Shown here in pieces: positions 9,285-22,654 of a DNA stretch of 64,000 bases. The number at the start of each line of letters is the position of its first letter. Positions within the stretch are counted from its first letter, which is position 1. The position numbers and the translations under genes are program-made. The stretch is from Bugulina stolonifera (lineage: Eukaryota > Bryozoa > Gymnolaemata > Cheilostomatida > Bugulidae), in NCBI GenBank assembly GCA_935421135.1, contig OW285188.1, positions 9,900,733 to 9,964,732 of the forward strand. Reading direction: 5' to 3'. Below the pieces are notes generated by a model. It did not search any database. It was not told where the DNA came from and was given only the letters and a program-made list of their open reading frames with translations.

Positions 9285-9302
9285 ATCTGAAATAATTCAG
9301 AT
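9285..9302. other. short spacer hairpin ATCTGAA-ATAA-TTCAGAT (representative)
   Basis: A perfect 7-bp inverted repeat with a 4-base loop, followed by a further AGATG. Present in every unit with a change only in the loop (AGTAA at about 11256 and 14206). One arm is altered at about 49788 (ACAACTGAA). Role unknown. Confidence 0.6.
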
Positions 9303-9609
9303 CAGATGAAACTCAATATCAACTAATGAATCGAGAATAACATCGGTTCATCAGTTGACCGTGCGTGCTGTTAACAGTGTCACATAGGCTGCATCATGTG
9401 TTGTGCGAAACGAGGATTCACTCTGTAGCCAAAAGTTCATAAATACCACCGCAGGAGCAGTAAAGCAAGTACAATAGTCTAGCAATTGAGGGATACCAAC
9501 TCTTAAAGACAAATGTTACCAGTGGGTACAATATTGAATTGTGATATAAAATGGCTTTTCAGCTGTCCATGACAGGTGGGAAAAAAAAGTTGACTACTAC
9601 TGCAGCAAA

Positions 9610-9728
9610 AGCCTACAGCACCTGGTATTCCCAGGCGGTCACCCATCCAAGTACTAACCAGGCTCAACGTTGCTTAGCTTCAGTGATCGGACGAGGACTG
9701 GCGTTTTCAACGTGATATGGCCGTAGAC
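9610..9728 (-). rRNA. 5S rRNA, minus type
   Basis: One difference from consensus: T33>C in loop C (GTCCTCG on the RNA). Confidence 0.96.
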
Positions 9729-9861
9729 AACAACACATGAAACAAAACTCAAGTAGTTGGTACCACAATCTATCTGACCAATCAGAGTGGAATAGCTCTC
9801 CTGCTCCATAGATGGCGTTGATAATGCACGGATTAAAGAATGCCAACCGCTTATAGCCAGT

Positions 9862-9981
9862 GTCTACGGCCATATCACATTGGAAACGCCAGTTCCCGCC
9901 CGATCACTGAAGCTAAGCGATGTTGAGCCTGCGCAAGTACCAGGACGGGTGACCGCCTGGGAACGCCAGGTACCGTAGACC
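9862..9981 (+). rRNA. 5S rRNA, plus type, C73 allele
   Basis: Reference for the second common allele: GCGCAAG instead of GCGTAAG after GAGCCT. It always travels with the CGCTTATAG upstream haplotype. Confidence 0.88.
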
Positions 9982-10592
9982 TTTTGCTACAAAAAGTATA
10001 TACATTTTAATTAATTACCTGAATGTACATTTAACTCCGTGTGGGTTACTCGCATTCAAATATCTTCCGCGGGTCGTATACATGCATGCCAGGGTCATTA
10101 TAATTAAGTCCAGTGTGAGTACCTGCCACTAAAACAGATCAGGATGACAGCAGTGAAGAGCTGGAAAGCGCATAGTGCGACGCAATCGCAGACACTGTTA
10201 GACAGGCCGGGCAAGTTAAGAGAAATGAGGAATGCGCGCCATCTAACAGTCGTCATCGCATTATTACATCTGAAATAATTCAGATCAGATGAAACTCAAT
10301 ATCAACTAATGAATCGAGAATAACATCGGTTCATCAGTTGACCGTGCGTGCTGTTGACAGTGTCACATAGGCTGCATCATGTGTTGTGCAAAACGAGGAT
10401 TCACTCTGTAGCCAAAAGTTCATAAATACCACCGCAGGAGCAGTAAAGCAAGTACAATAGTCTAGCAATTGAGGGATACCAACTCTTAAAGACAAATGTT
10501 ACCAGTGGGTAAAATATTGAATTGTGATATAAAATGGCTTTTCAGCTGTCCATGACAGGTGGGAAAAAAAAGTTCACTACTACTGCAGCAAA

Positions 10593-10711
10593 AGCCTACA
10601 GCACCTGGTATTCCCAGGCGGTCACCCATCCAAGTACTAACCAGGCTCAACGTTGCTTAGCTTCAGTGATCGGACGAGAACTGGCGTTTTCAACGTGATA
10701 TGGCCGTAGAC
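10593..10711 (-). rRNA. 5S rRNA, minus type
   Basis: Consensus. The preceding spacer has CTGTTGACAG for CTGTTAACAG, shared with the copy 2949 bp further on. Confidence 0.97.
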
Positions 10712-10844
10712 AACAACACATGAAACAAAACTCAAGTAGTTGGTACCACAATCTATCTGACCAATCAGAGTGGAATAGCTCTCCTGCTCCATAGATAGCG
10801 TTGATAATGCACGGATTAAAGAATGCCAACCGCGTATAGCCAGT

Positions 10845-10964
10845 GTCTACGGCCATATCACATTGGAAACGCCAGTTCCCGCCCGATCACTGAAGCTAAG
10901 CGATGTTGAGCCTGCGTAAGTACCAGGACGGGTGACCGCCTGGGAACGCCAGGTACCGTAGACC
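10845..10964 (+). rRNA. 5S rRNA, plus type, T73 allele
   Basis: Matches 8879-8998. Confidence 0.88.
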
Positions 10965-11574
10965 TTTTGCTACAAAAAGTATATACATTTTAATTAATTA
11001 CCTGAATGTACATTTAACTCCGTGTGGGTTACTCGCATTCAGATATCTTCCGCGGGTCGTATACATGCATGCCAGGGTCATTATAATTAAGTCCAGTGTG
11101 AGTACCTGCCACTAAAACAGATCAGGATGACAGCAGTGGAGAGCTGGAAAGCGCATAGTGCGACGCAATCGCAGACACTGTTAGACAGGCCGGGCAAGTT
11201 AAGAGAAATGAGGAATGCGGGCCATCTAACAGTCGTCATCGCATTATTACATCTGAAGTAATTCAGATCAGATGAAACTCAATATCAACTAATGAATCGA
11301 GAATAACATCGGTTCATCAGTTGACCGTGCGTGCTGTTAACAGTGTCACATAGGCTGCATCATGTGTTGTGCGAAACGAGGAGTCACTCTGTAGCCAAAA
11401 GTTCATAAATACCACCGCAGGAGCAGTAAAGCAAGTACAATAGTCTAGCAATTGAAGGATACCAACTCTTAAAGACAAATGTTACCAGTGGGTACAATAT
11501 TGAATTGTGATATAAAATGGCTTTTCAGCTGTCCATGACAGGTGGGAAAAAAAGTTGACTACTACTGCAGCAAA

Positions 11575-11693
11575 AGCCTACAGCACCTGGTATTCCCAGG
11601 CGGTCACCCATCCAAGTACTAACCAGGCTCAACGTTGCTTAGCTTCAGTGATCGGACGAGAACTGGCGTTTTCAACGTGATATGGCCGTAGAC
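11575..11693 (-). rRNA. 5S rRNA, minus type
   Basis: Consensus; its downstream run is A7, not A8. Confidence 0.97.
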
Positions 11694-11826
11694 AACAACA
11701 CATGAAACAAAACTCAAGTAGTTGGTACCACAATCTATCTGACCAATCAGAGTGGAATAGCTCTCCTGCTCCATAGATGGCGTTGATAATGCACGGATTA
11801 AAGAATGCCAACCGCTTATAGCCAGT

Positions 11827-11946
11827 GTCTACGGCCATATCACATTGGAAACGCCAGTTCCCGCCCGATCACTGAAGCTAAGCGATGTTGAGCCTGCGCA
11901 AGTACCAGGACGGGTGACCGCCTGGGAACGCCAGGTACCGTAGACC
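11827..11946 (+). rRNA. 5S rRNA, plus type, C73 allele
   Basis: Matches 9862-9981. Confidence 0.88.
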
Positions 11947-12558
11947 TTTTGCTACAAAAAGTATATACATTTTAATTAATTACCTGAATGTACATTTAAC
12001 TCCGTGTGGGTTACTCGCATTCAAATATCTTCCGCGGGTCGTATACATGCATGCCAGGGTCATTATAATTAAGTCCAGTGTGAGTACCTGCCACTAAAAC
12101 AGATCAGGATGACAGCAGTGAAGAGCTGGAAAGCGCATAGTGCGACGCAATCGCAGACACTGTTAGACAGGCCTGGCAAGGTAAAGAGAAATGAGGAGTG
12201 CGCGCCATCTAACAGTCGTCATCGCATCATTACATCTGAAATAATTCAGATTAGATGAAACTCAATATCAACGAATGAATCGAGAATAACATCGGTTCAT
12301 CAGTTGACCGTGCGTGCTGTTAACAGTGTCACATAGGCTGCATCATGTGTTGTGCGAAACGAGGAGTCACTCTGTAGCCAAAAGTTCATAAATACCACCG
12401 CAGGAGCAGTAAAGCAAGTACAATAGTCTAGCAATTGAGGGATACCAACTCTTAAAGACAAATGTTACCAGTGGGTAAAATATTGAATTGTGATATAAAA
12501 CGGCTTTTCAGCTGTCCATGACAGGTGGGAAAAAAAAGTTGACTACTACTGCAGCAAA

Positions 12559-12677
12559 AGCCTACAGCACCTGGTATTCCCAGGCGGTCACCCATCCAAG
12601 TACTAACCAGGCTCAACGTTGCTTAGCTTCAGTGATCGGACGAGAACTGGCGTTTTCAACGTGATATGGCCGTAGAC
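12559..12677 (-). rRNA. 5S rRNA, minus type
   Basis: Consensus. Confidence 0.97.
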
Positions 12678-12810
12678 AACAACACATGAAACAAAACTCA
12701 AGTAGTTGGTACCACAATCTATCTGACCAATCAGAGTGGAATAGCTCTCCTGCTCCATAGATGGCGTTGATAATGCACGGATTAAAGAATGCCAACCGCT
12801 TATAGCCAGT

Positions 12811-12930
12811 GTCTACGGCCATATCACATTGGAAACGCCAGTTCCCGCCCGATCACTGAAGCTAAGCGATGTTGAGCCTGCGCAAGTACCAGGACGGGTG
12901 ACCGCCTGGGAACGCCAGGTACCGTAGACC
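12811..12930 (+). rRNA. 5S rRNA, plus type, C73 allele
   Basis: Common allele; two C73 units in a row break the T/C alternation here. Confidence 0.88.
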
Positions 12931-13541
12931 TTTTGCTACAAAAAGTATATACATTTTAATTAATTACCTGAATGTACATTTAACTCCGTGTGGGTTACTC
13001 GCATTCAAATATCTTCCGCGGGTCGTATACATGCATGCCAGGGTCATTATAATTAAGTCCAGTGTGAGTACCTGCCACTAAAACAGATCAGGATGACAGC
13101 AGTGAAGAGCTGGAAAGCGCATAGTGCGACGCAATCGCAGACACTGTTAGACAGGCCGGGCAAGTTAAGAGAAATGAGGAATGCGCGCCATCTAACAGTC
13201 GTCATCGCATTATTACATCTGAAATAATTCAGATCAGATGAAACTCAATATCAACTAATGAATCGAGAATAACATCGGTTCATCAGTTGACCGTGCGTGC
13301 TGTTGACAGTGTCACATAGGCTGCATCATGTGTTGTGCAAAACGAGGATTCACTCTGTAGCCAAAAGTTCATAAATACCACCGCAGGAGCAGTAAAGCAA
13401 GTACAATAGTCTAGCAATTGAGGGATACCAACTCTTAAAGACAAATGTTACCAGTGGGTAAAATATTGAATTGTGATATAAAATGGCTTTTCAGCTGTCC
13501 ATGACAGGTGGGAAAAAAAAGTTCACTACTACTGCAGCAAA

Positions 13542-13660
13542 AGCCTACAGCACCTGGTATTCCCAGGCGGTCACCCATCCAAGTACTAACCAGGCTCAAC
13601 GTTGCTTAGCTTCAGTGATCGGACGAGAACTGGCGTTTTCAACGTGATATGGCCGTAGAC
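13542..13660 (-). rRNA. 5S rRNA, minus type
   Basis: Consensus; CTGTTGACAG spacer variant as at 10593. Confidence 0.97.
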
Positions 13661-13793
13661 AACAACACATGAAACAAAACTCAAGTAGTTGGTACCACAA
13701 TCTATCTGACCAATCAGAGTGGAATAGCTCTCCTGCTCCATAGATAGCGTTGATAATGCACGGATTAAAGAATGCCAACCGCGTATAGCCAGT

Positions 13794-13913
13794 GTCTACG
13801 GCCATATCACATTGGAAACGCCAGTTCCCGCCCGATCACTGAAGCTAAGCGATGTTGAGCCTGCGTAAGTACCAGGACGGGTGACCGCCTGGGAACGCCA
13901 GGTACCGTAGACC
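13794..13913 (+). rRNA. 5S rRNA, plus type, T73 allele
   Basis: Common allele. Confidence 0.88.
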
Positions 13914-14523
13914 TTTTGCTACAAAAAGTATATACATTTTAATTAATTACCTGAATGTACATTTAACTCCGTGTGGGTTACTCGCATTCAGATATCTTCC
14001 GCGGGTCGTATACATGCATGCCAGGGTCATTATAATTAAGTCCAGTGTGAGTACCTGCCACTAAAACAGATCAGGATGACAGCAGTGGAGAGCTGGAAAG
14101 CGCATAGTGCGACGCAATCGCAGACACTGTTAGACAGGCCGGGCAAGTTAAGAGAAATGAGGAATGCGCGCCATCTAACAGTCGTCATCGCATTATTACA
14201 TCTGAAGTAATTCAGATCAGATGAAACTCAATATCAACTAATGAATCGAGAATAACATCGGTTCATCAGTTGACCGTGCGTGCTGTTAACAGTGTCACAT
14301 AGGCTGCATCATGTGTTGTGCGAAACGAGGAGTCACTCTGTAGCCAAAAGTTCATAAATACCACCGCAGGAGCAGTAAAGCAAGTACAATAGTCTAGCAA
14401 TTGAAGGATACCAACTCTTAAAGACAAATGTTACCAGTGGGTACAATATTGAATTGTGATATAAAATGGCTTTTCAGCTGTCCATGACAGGTGGGAAAAA
14501 AAGTTGACTACTACTGCAGCAAA

Positions 14524-14642
14524 AGCCTACAGCACCTGGTATTCCCAGGCGGTCACCCATCCAAGTACTAACCAGGCTCAACGTTGCTTAGCTTCAGTGA
14601 TCGGACGAGAACTGGCGTTTTCAACGTGATATGGCCGTAGAC
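14524..14642 (-). rRNA. 5S rRNA, minus type
   Basis: Consensus; A7 run downstream, as at 11575. Confidence 0.97.
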
Positions 14643-14775
14643 AACAACACATGAAACAAAACTCAAGTAGTTGGTACCACAATCTATCTGACCAATCAGA
14701 GTGGAATAGCTCTCCTGCTCCATAGATGGCGTTGATAATGCACGGATTAAAGAATGCCAACCGCTTATAGCCAGT

Positions 14776-14895
14776 GTCTACGGCCATATCACATTGGAAA
14801 CGCCAGTTCCCGCCCGATCACTGAAGCTAAGCGATGTTGAGCCTGCGCAAGTACCAGGACGGGTGACCGCCTGGGAACGCCAGGTACCGTAGACC
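14776..14895 (+). rRNA. 5S rRNA, plus type, C73 allele
   Basis: Common allele. Confidence 0.88.
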
Positions 14896-15507
14896 TTTTG
14901 CTACAAAAAGTATATACATTTTAATTAATTACCTGAATGTACATTTAACTCCGTGTGGGTTACTCGCATTCAAATATCTTCCGCGGGTCGTATACATGCA
15001 TGCCAGGGTCATTATAATTAAGTCCAGTGTGAGTACCTGCCACTAAAACAGATCAGGATGACAGCAGTGAAGAGCTGGAAAGCGCATAGTGCGACGCAAT
15101 CGCAGACACTGTTAGACAGGCCTGGCAAGGTAAAGAGAAATGAGGAGTGCGCGCCATCTAACAGTCGTCATCGCATCATTACATCTGAAATAATTCAGAT
15201 CAGATGAAACTCAATATCAACGAATGAATCGAGAATAACATCGGTTCATCAGTTGACCGTGCGTGCTGTTAACAGTGTCACATAGGCTGCATCATGTGTT
15301 GTGCGAAACGAGGAGTCACTCTGTAGCCAAAAGTTCATAAATACCACCGCAGGAGCAGTAAAGCAAGTACAATAGTCTAGCAATTGAGGGATACCAACTC
15401 TTAAAGACAAATGTTACCAGTGGGTAAAATATTGAATTGTGATATAAAACGGCTTTTCAGCTGTCCATGACAGGTGGGAAAAAAAAGTTCACTACTACTG
15501 CAGCAAA

Positions 15508-15626
15508 AGCCTACAGCACCTGGTATTCCCAGGCGGTCACCCATCCAAGTACTAACCAGGCTCAACGTTGCTTAGCTTCAGTGATCGGACGAGAACTGGC
15601 GTTTTCAACGTGATATGGCCGTAGAC
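15508..15626 (-). rRNA. 5S rRNA, minus type
   Basis: Consensus. Confidence 0.97.
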
Positions 15627-15759
15627 AACAACACATGAAACAAAACTCAAGTAGTTGGTACCACAATCTATCTGACCAATCAGAGTGGAATAGCTCTCCT
15701 GCTCCATAGATAGCGTTGATAATGCACGGATTAAAGAATGCCAACCGCGTATAGCCAGT

Positions 15760-15879
15760 GTCTACGGCCATATCACATTGGAAACGCCAGTTCCCGCCCG
15801 ATCACTGAAGCTAAGCGATGTTGAGCCTGCGTAAGTACCAGGACGGGTGACCGCCTGGGAACGCCAGGTACCGTAGACC
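15760..15879 (+). rRNA. 5S rRNA, plus type, T73 allele
   Basis: Common allele. Confidence 0.88.
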
Positions 15880-16490
15880 TTTTGCTACAAAAAGTATATA
15901 CATTTTAATTAATTACCTGAATGTACATTTAACTCCGTGTGGGTTACTCGCATTCAGATATCTTCCGCGGGTCGTATACATGCATGCCAGGGTCATTATA
16001 ATTAAGTCCAGTGTGAGTACCTGCCACTAAAACAGATCAGGATGACAGCAGTGGAGAGCTGGAAAGCGCATAGTGCGACGCAATCGCAGACACTGTTAGA
16101 CAGGCCGGGCAAGTTAAGAGAAATGAGGAATGCGCGCCATCTAACAGTCGTCATCGCATTATTACATCTGAAATAATTCAGATCAGATGAAACTCAATAT
16201 CAACTAATGAATCGAGAATAACATCGGTTCATCAGTTGACCGTGCGTGCTGTTAACAGTGTCACATAGGCTGCATCATGTGTTGTGCGAAACGAGGATTC
16301 ACTCTGTAGCCAAAAGTTCATAAATACCACCGCAGGAGCAGTAAAGCAAGTACAATAGTCTAGCAATTGAGGGATACCAACTCTTAAAGACAAATGTTAC
16401 CAGTGGGTACAATATTGAATTGTGATATAAAATGGCTTTTCAGCTGTCCATGACAGGTGGGAAAAAAAAGTTGACTACTACTGCAGCAAA

Positions 16491-16609
16491 AGCCTACAGC
16501 ACCTGGTATTCCCAGGCGGTCACCCATCCAAGTACTAACCAGGCTCAACGTTGCTTAGCTTCAGTGATCGGACGAGAACTGGCGTTTTCAACGTGATATG
16601 GCCGTAGAC
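16491..16609 (-). rRNA. 5S rRNA, minus type
   Basis: Consensus. Confidence 0.97.
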
Positions 16610-16742
16610 AACAACACATGAAACAAAACTCAAGTAGTTGGTACCACAATCTATCTGACCAATCAGAGTGGAATAGCTCTCCTGCTCCATAGATGGCGTT
16701 GATAATGCACGGATTAAAGAATGCCAACCGCTTATAGCCAGT

Positions 16743-16862
16743 GTCTACGGCCATATCACATTGGAAACGCCAGTTCCCGCCCGATCACTGAAGCTAAGCG
16801 ATGTTGAGCCTGCGCAAGTACCAGGACGGGTGACCGCCTGGGAACGCCAGGTACCGTAGACC
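16743..16862 (+). rRNA. 5S rRNA, plus type, C73 allele
   Basis: Common allele. Confidence 0.88.
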
Positions 16863-17474
16863 TTTTGCTACAAAAAGTATATACATTTTAATTAATTACC
16901 TGAATGTACATTTAACTCCGTGTGGGTTACTCGCATTCAAATATCTTCCGCGGGTCGTATACATGCATGCCAGGGTCATTATAATTAAGTCCAGTGTGAG
17001 TACCTGCCACTAAAACAGATCAGGATGACAGCAGTGAAGAGCTGGAAAGCGCATAGTGCGACGCAATCGCAGACACTGTTAGACAGGCCTGGCAAGGTAA
17101 AGAGAAATGAGGAGTGCGCGCCATCTAACAGTCGTCATCGCATCATTACATCTGAAATAATTCAGATCAGATGAAACTCAATATCAACGAATGAATCGAG
17201 AATAACATCGGTTCATCAGTTGACCGTGCGTGCTGTTAACAGTGTCACATAGGCTGCATCATGTGTTGTGCGAAACGAGGAGTCACTCTGTAGCCAAAAG
17301 TTCATAAATACCACCGCAGGAGCAGTAAAGCAAGTACAATAGTCTAGCAATTGAGGGATACCAACTCTTAAAGACAAATGTTACCAGTGGGTAAAATATT
17401 GAATTGTGATATAAAACGGCTTTTCAGCTGTCCATGACAGGTGGGAAAAAAAAGTTCACTACTACTGCAGCAAA

Positions 17475-17593
17475 AGCCTACAGCACCTGGTATTCCCAGG
17501 CGGTCACCCATCCAAGTACTAACCAGGCTCAACGTTGCTTAGCTTCAGTGATCGGACGAGAACTGGCGTTTTCAACGTGATATGGCCGTAGAC
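17475..17593 (-). rRNA. 5S rRNA, minus type
   Basis: Consensus. Confidence 0.97.
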
Positions 17594-17726
17594 AACAACA
17601 CATGAAACAAAACTCAAGTAGTTGGTACCACAATCTATCTGACCAATCAGAGTGGAATAGCTCTCCTGCTCCATAGATAGCGTTGATAATGCACGGATTA
17701 AAGAATGCCAACCGCGTATAGCCAGT

Positions 17727-17846
17727 GTCTACGGCCATATCACATTGGAAACGCCAGTTCCCGCCCGATCACTGAAGCTAAGCGATGTTGAGCCTGCGTA
17801 AGTACCAGGACGGGTGACCGCCTGGGAACGCCAGGTACCGTAGACC
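17727..17846 (+). rRNA. 5S rRNA, plus type, T73 allele
   Basis: Common allele. Confidence 0.88.
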
Positions 17847-18457
17847 TTTTGCTACAAAAAGTATATACATTTTAATTAATTACCTGAATGTACATTTAAC
17901 TCCGTGTGGGTTACTCGCATTCAGATATCTTCCGCGGGTCGTATACATGCATGCCAGGGTCATTATAATTAAGTCCAGTGTGAGTACCTGCCACTAAAAC
18001 AGATCAGGATGACAGCAGTGGAGAGCTGGAAAGCGCATAGTGCGACGCAATCGCAGACACTGTTAGACAGGCCGGGCAAGTTAAGAGAAATGAGGAATGC
18101 GCGCCATCTAACAGTCGTCATCGCATTATTACATCTGAAATAATTCAGATCAGATGAAACTCAATATCAACTAATGAATCGAGAATAACATCGGTTCATC
18201 AGTTGACCGTGCGTGCTGTTAACAGTGTCACATAGGCTGCATCATGTGTTGTGCGAAACGAGGATTCACTCTGTAGCCAAAAGTTCATAAATACCACCGC
18301 AGGAGCAGTAAAGCAAGTACAATAGTCTAGCAATTGAGGGATACCAACTCTTAAAGACAAATGTTACCAGTGGGTACAATATTGAATTGTGATATAAAAT
18401 GGCTTTTCAGCTGTCCATGACAGGTGGGAAAAAAAAGTTGACTACTACTGCAGCAAA

Positions 18458-18576
18458 AGCCTACAGCACCTGGTATTCCCAGGCGGTCACCCATCCAAGT
18501 ACTAACCAGGCTCAACGTTGCTTAGCTTCAGTGATCGGACGAGAACTGGCGTTTTCAACGTGATATGGCCGTAGAC
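18458..18576 (-). rRNA. 5S rRNA, minus type
   Basis: Consensus. Confidence 0.97.
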
Positions 18577-18709
18577 AACAACACATGAAACAAAACTCAA
18601 GTAGTTGGTACCACAATCTATCTGACCAATCAGAGTGGAATAGCTCTCCTGCTCCATAGATGGCGTTGATAATGCACGGATTAAAGAATGCCAACCGCTT
18701 ATAGCCAGT

Positions 18710-18829
18710 GTCTACGGCCATATCACATTGGAAACGCCAGTTCCCGCCCGATCACTGAAGCTAAGCGATGTTGAGCCTGCGCAAGTACCAGGACGGGTGA
18801 CCGCCTGGGAACGCCAGGTACCGTAGACC
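18710..18829 (+). rRNA. 5S rRNA, plus type, C73 allele
   Basis: Common allele; followed by the GTATAGATGC spacer variant. Confidence 0.88.
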
Positions 18830-19440
18830 TTTTGCTACAAAAAGTATATACATTTTAATTAATTACCTGAATGTACATTTAACTCCGTGTGGGTTACTCG
18901 CATTCAAATATCTTCCGCGGGTCGTATAGATGCATGCCAGGGTCATTATAATTAAGTCCAGTGTGAGTACCTGCCACTAAAACAGATCAGGATGACAGCA
19001 GTGAAGAGCTGGAAAGCGCATAGTGCGACGCAATCGCAGACACTGTTAGACAGGCCGGGCAAGTTAAGAGAAATGAGGAATGCGCGCCATCTAACAGTCG
19101 TCATCGCATTATTACATCTGAAATAATTCAGATCAGATGAAACTCAATATCAACTAATGAATCGAGAATAACATCGGTTCATCAGTTGACCGTGCGTGCT
19201 GTTAACAGTGTCACATAGGCTGCATCATGTGTTGTGCGAAACGAGGATTCACTCTGTAGCCAAAAGTTCATAAATACCACCGCAGGAGCAGTAAAGCAAG
19301 TACAATAGTCTAGCAATTGAGGGATACCAACTCTTAAAGACAAATGTTACCAGTGGGTAAAATATTGAATTGTGATATAAAATGGCTTTTCAGCTGTCCA
19401 TGACAGGTGGGAAAAAAAAGTTGACTACTACTGCAGCAAA

Positions 19441-19559
19441 AGCCTACAGCACCTGGTATTCCCAGGCGGTCACCCATCCAAGTACTAACCAGGCTCAACG
19501 TTGCTTAGCTTCAGTGATCGGACGAGAACTGGCGTTTTCAACGTGATATGGCCGTAGAC
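19441..19559 (-). rRNA. 5S rRNA, minus type, in an 876-bp unit
   Basis: Consensus gene. The + gene is lost (remnant 19693-19704). This is the only such unit without the T79>C change. Its divergent spacer has CACACGAAAC and GTGAAAAAGC, like the unit at 22283. Confidence 0.97.
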
Positions 19560-20316
19560 AACAACACACGAAACAAAACTCAAGTAGTTGGTACCACAAT
19601 CTATCTGACCAATCAGAGTGAAAAAGCTCTCCTGCTCCATAGATAGCGTTGATAATGCACGGATTAAAGAATGCCAACCGCGTATAGCCAGTGTCTACGG
19701 CCATATTTGCTACAAAAAGTATATACATTTTAATTAATTACCTGAATGTACATTTAACTCCGTGTGGGTTACTCGCATTCAAATATCTTCCGCGGGTCGT
19801 ATACATGCATGCCAGGGTCATTATAATTAAGTCCAGTGTGAGTACCTGCCACTAAAACAGATCAGGATGACAGCAGTGAAGAGCTGGAAAGCGCATAGTG
19901 CGACGCAATCGCAGACACTGTTAGACAGGCCTGGCAAGGTAAAGAGAAATGAGGAGTGCGCGCCATCTAACAGTCGTCATCGCATCATTACATCTGAAAT
20001 AATTCAGATCAGATGAAACTCAATATCAACGAATGAATCGAGAATAACATCGGTTCATCAGTTGACCGTGCGTGCTGTTAACAGTGTCACATAGGCTGCA
20101 TCATGTGTTGTGCGAAACGAGGAGTCACTCTGTAGCCAAAAGTTCATAAATACCACCGCAGGAGCAGTAAAGCAAGTACAATAGTCTAGCAATTGAGGGA
20201 TACCAACTCTTAAAGACAAATGTTACCAGTGGGTAAAATATTGAATTGTGATATAAAACGGCTTTTCAGCTGTCCATGACAGGTGGGAAAAAAAAGTTCA
20301 CTACTACTGCAGCAAA

Positions 20317-20435
20317 AGCCTACAGCACCTGGTATTCCCAGGCGGTCACCCATCCAAGTACTAACCAGGCTCAACGTTGCTTAGCTTCAGTGATCGGACG
20401 AGAACTGGCGTTTTCAACGTGATATGGCCGTAGAC
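20317..20435 (-). rRNA. 5S rRNA, minus type
   Basis: Consensus. Confidence 0.97.
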
Positions 20436-20568
20436 AACAACACATGAAACAAAACTCAAGTAGTTGGTACCACAATCTATCTGACCAATCAGAGTGGAAT
20501 AGCTCTCCTGCTCCATAGATAGCGTTGATAATGCACGGATTAAAGAATGCCAACCGCGTATAGCCAGT

Positions 20569-20688
20569 GTCTACGGCCATATCACATTGGAAACGCCAGT
20601 TCCCGCCCGATCACTGAAGCTAAGCGATGTTGAGCCTGCGTAAGTACCAGGACGGGTGACCGCCTGGGAACGCCAGGTACCGTAGACC
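20569..20688 (+). rRNA. 5S rRNA, plus type, T73 allele
   Basis: Common allele. Confidence 0.88.
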
Positions 20689-21299
20689 TTTTGCTACAAA
20701 AAGTATATACATTTTAATTAATTACCTGAATGTACATTTAACTCCGTGTGGGTTACTCGCATTCAGATATCTTCCGCGGGTCGTATACATGCATGCCAGG
20801 GTCATTATAATTAAGTCCAGTGTGAGTACCTGCCACTAAAACAGATCAGGATGACAGCAGTGGAGAGCTGGAAAGCGCATAGTGCGACGCAATCGCAGAC
20901 ACTGTTAGACAGGCCGGGCAAGTTAAGAGAAATGAGGAATGCGCGCCATCTAACAGTCGTCATCGCATTATTACATCTGAAATAATTCAGATCAGATGAA
21001 ACTCAATATCAACTAATGAATCGAGAATAACATCGGTTCATCAGTTGACCGTGCGTGCTGTTAACAGTGTCACATAGGCTGCATCATGTGTTGTGCGAAA
21101 CGAGGATTCACTCTGTAGCCAAAAGTTCATAAATACCACCGCAGGAGCAGTAAAGCAAGTACAATAGTCTAGCAATTGAGGGATACCAACTCTTAAAGAC
21201 AAATGTTACCAGTGGGTACAATATTGAATTGTGATATAAAATGGCTTTTCAGCTGTCCATGACAGGTGGGAAAAAAAAGTTGACTACTACTGCAGCAAA

Positions 21300-21418
21300 A
21301 GCCTACAGCACCTGGTATTCCCAGGCGGTCACCCATCCAAGTACTAACCAGGCTCAACGTTGCTTAGCTTCAGTGATCGGACGAGAACTGGCGTTTTCAA
21401 CGTGATATGGCCGTAGAC
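21300..21418 (-). rRNA. 5S rRNA, minus type
   Basis: Consensus. Confidence 0.97.
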
Positions 21419-21551
21419 AACAACACATGAAACAAAACTCAAGTAGTTGGTACCACAATCTATCTGACCAATCAGAGTGGAATAGCTCTCCTGCTCCATA
21501 GATGGCGTTGATAATGCACGGATTAAAGAATGCCAACCGCTTATAGCCAGT

Positions 21552-21671
21552 GTCTACGGCCATATCACATTGGAAACGCCAGTTCCCGCCCGATCACTGA
21601 AGCTAAGCGATGTTGAGCCTGCGCAAGTACCAGGACGGGTGACCGCCTGGGAACGCCAGGTACCGTAGACC
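21552..21671 (+). rRNA. 5S rRNA, plus type, C73 allele
   Basis: Common allele; followed by the second GTATAGATGC spacer variant. Confidence 0.88.
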
Positions 21672-22282
21672 TTTTGCTACAAAAAGTATATACATTTTAA
21701 TTAATTACCTGAATGTACATTTAACTCCGTGTGGGTTACTCGCATTCAAATATCTTCCGCGGGTCGTATAGATGCATGCCAGGGTCATTATAATTAAGTC
21801 CAGTGTGAGTACCTGCCACTAAAACAGATCAGGATGACAGCAGTGAAGAGCTGGAAAGCGCATAGTGCGACGCAATCGCAGACACTGTTAGACAGGCCGG
21901 GCAAGTTAAGAGAAATGAGGAATGCGCGCCATCTAACAGTCGTCATCGCATTATTACATCTGAAATAATTCAGATCAGATGAAACTCAATATCAACTAAT
22001 GAATCGAGAATAACATCGGTTCATCAGTTGACCGTGCGTGCTGTTAACAGTGTCACATAGGCTGCATCATGTGTTGTGCGAAACGAGGATTCACTCTGTA
22101 GCCAAAAGTTCATAAATACCACCGCAGGAGCAGTAAAGCAAGTACAATAGTCTAGCAATTGAGGGATACCAACTCTTAAAGACAAATGTTACCAGTGGGT
22201 AAAATATTGAATTGTGATATAAAATGGCTTTTCAGCTGTCCATGACAGGTGGGAAAAAAAAGTTGACTACTACTGCAGCAAA

Positions 22283-22401
22283 AGCCTACAGCACCTGGTA
22301 TTCCCAGGCGGTCACCCATCCAAGTACTAACCAGGCTCAACGTTGCTTAGCTTCAGTGATCGGACGAGAACTGGCGTTTTCAACGTGATATGGCCGTAGA
22401 C
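22283..22401 (-). rRNA. 5S rRNA, minus type
   Basis: Consensus; divergent spacer has the GTGAAAAAGC variant. Confidence 0.97.
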
Positions 22402-22534
22402 AACAACACACGAAACAAAACTCAAGTAGTTGGTACCACAATCTATCTGACCAATCAGAGTGAAAAAGCTCTCCTGCTCCATAGATAGCGTTGATAATGC
22501 ACGGATTAAAGAATGCCAACCGCGTATAGCCAGT

Positions 22535-22654
22535 GTCTACGGCCATATCACATTGGAAACGCCAGTTCCCGCCCGATCACTGAAGCTAAGCGATGTTGAG
22601 CCTGCGTAAGTACCAGGACGGGTGACCGCCTGGGAACGCCAGGTACCGTAGACC
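22535..22654 (+). rRNA. 5S rRNA, plus type, T73 allele
   Basis: Common allele. Confidence 0.88.
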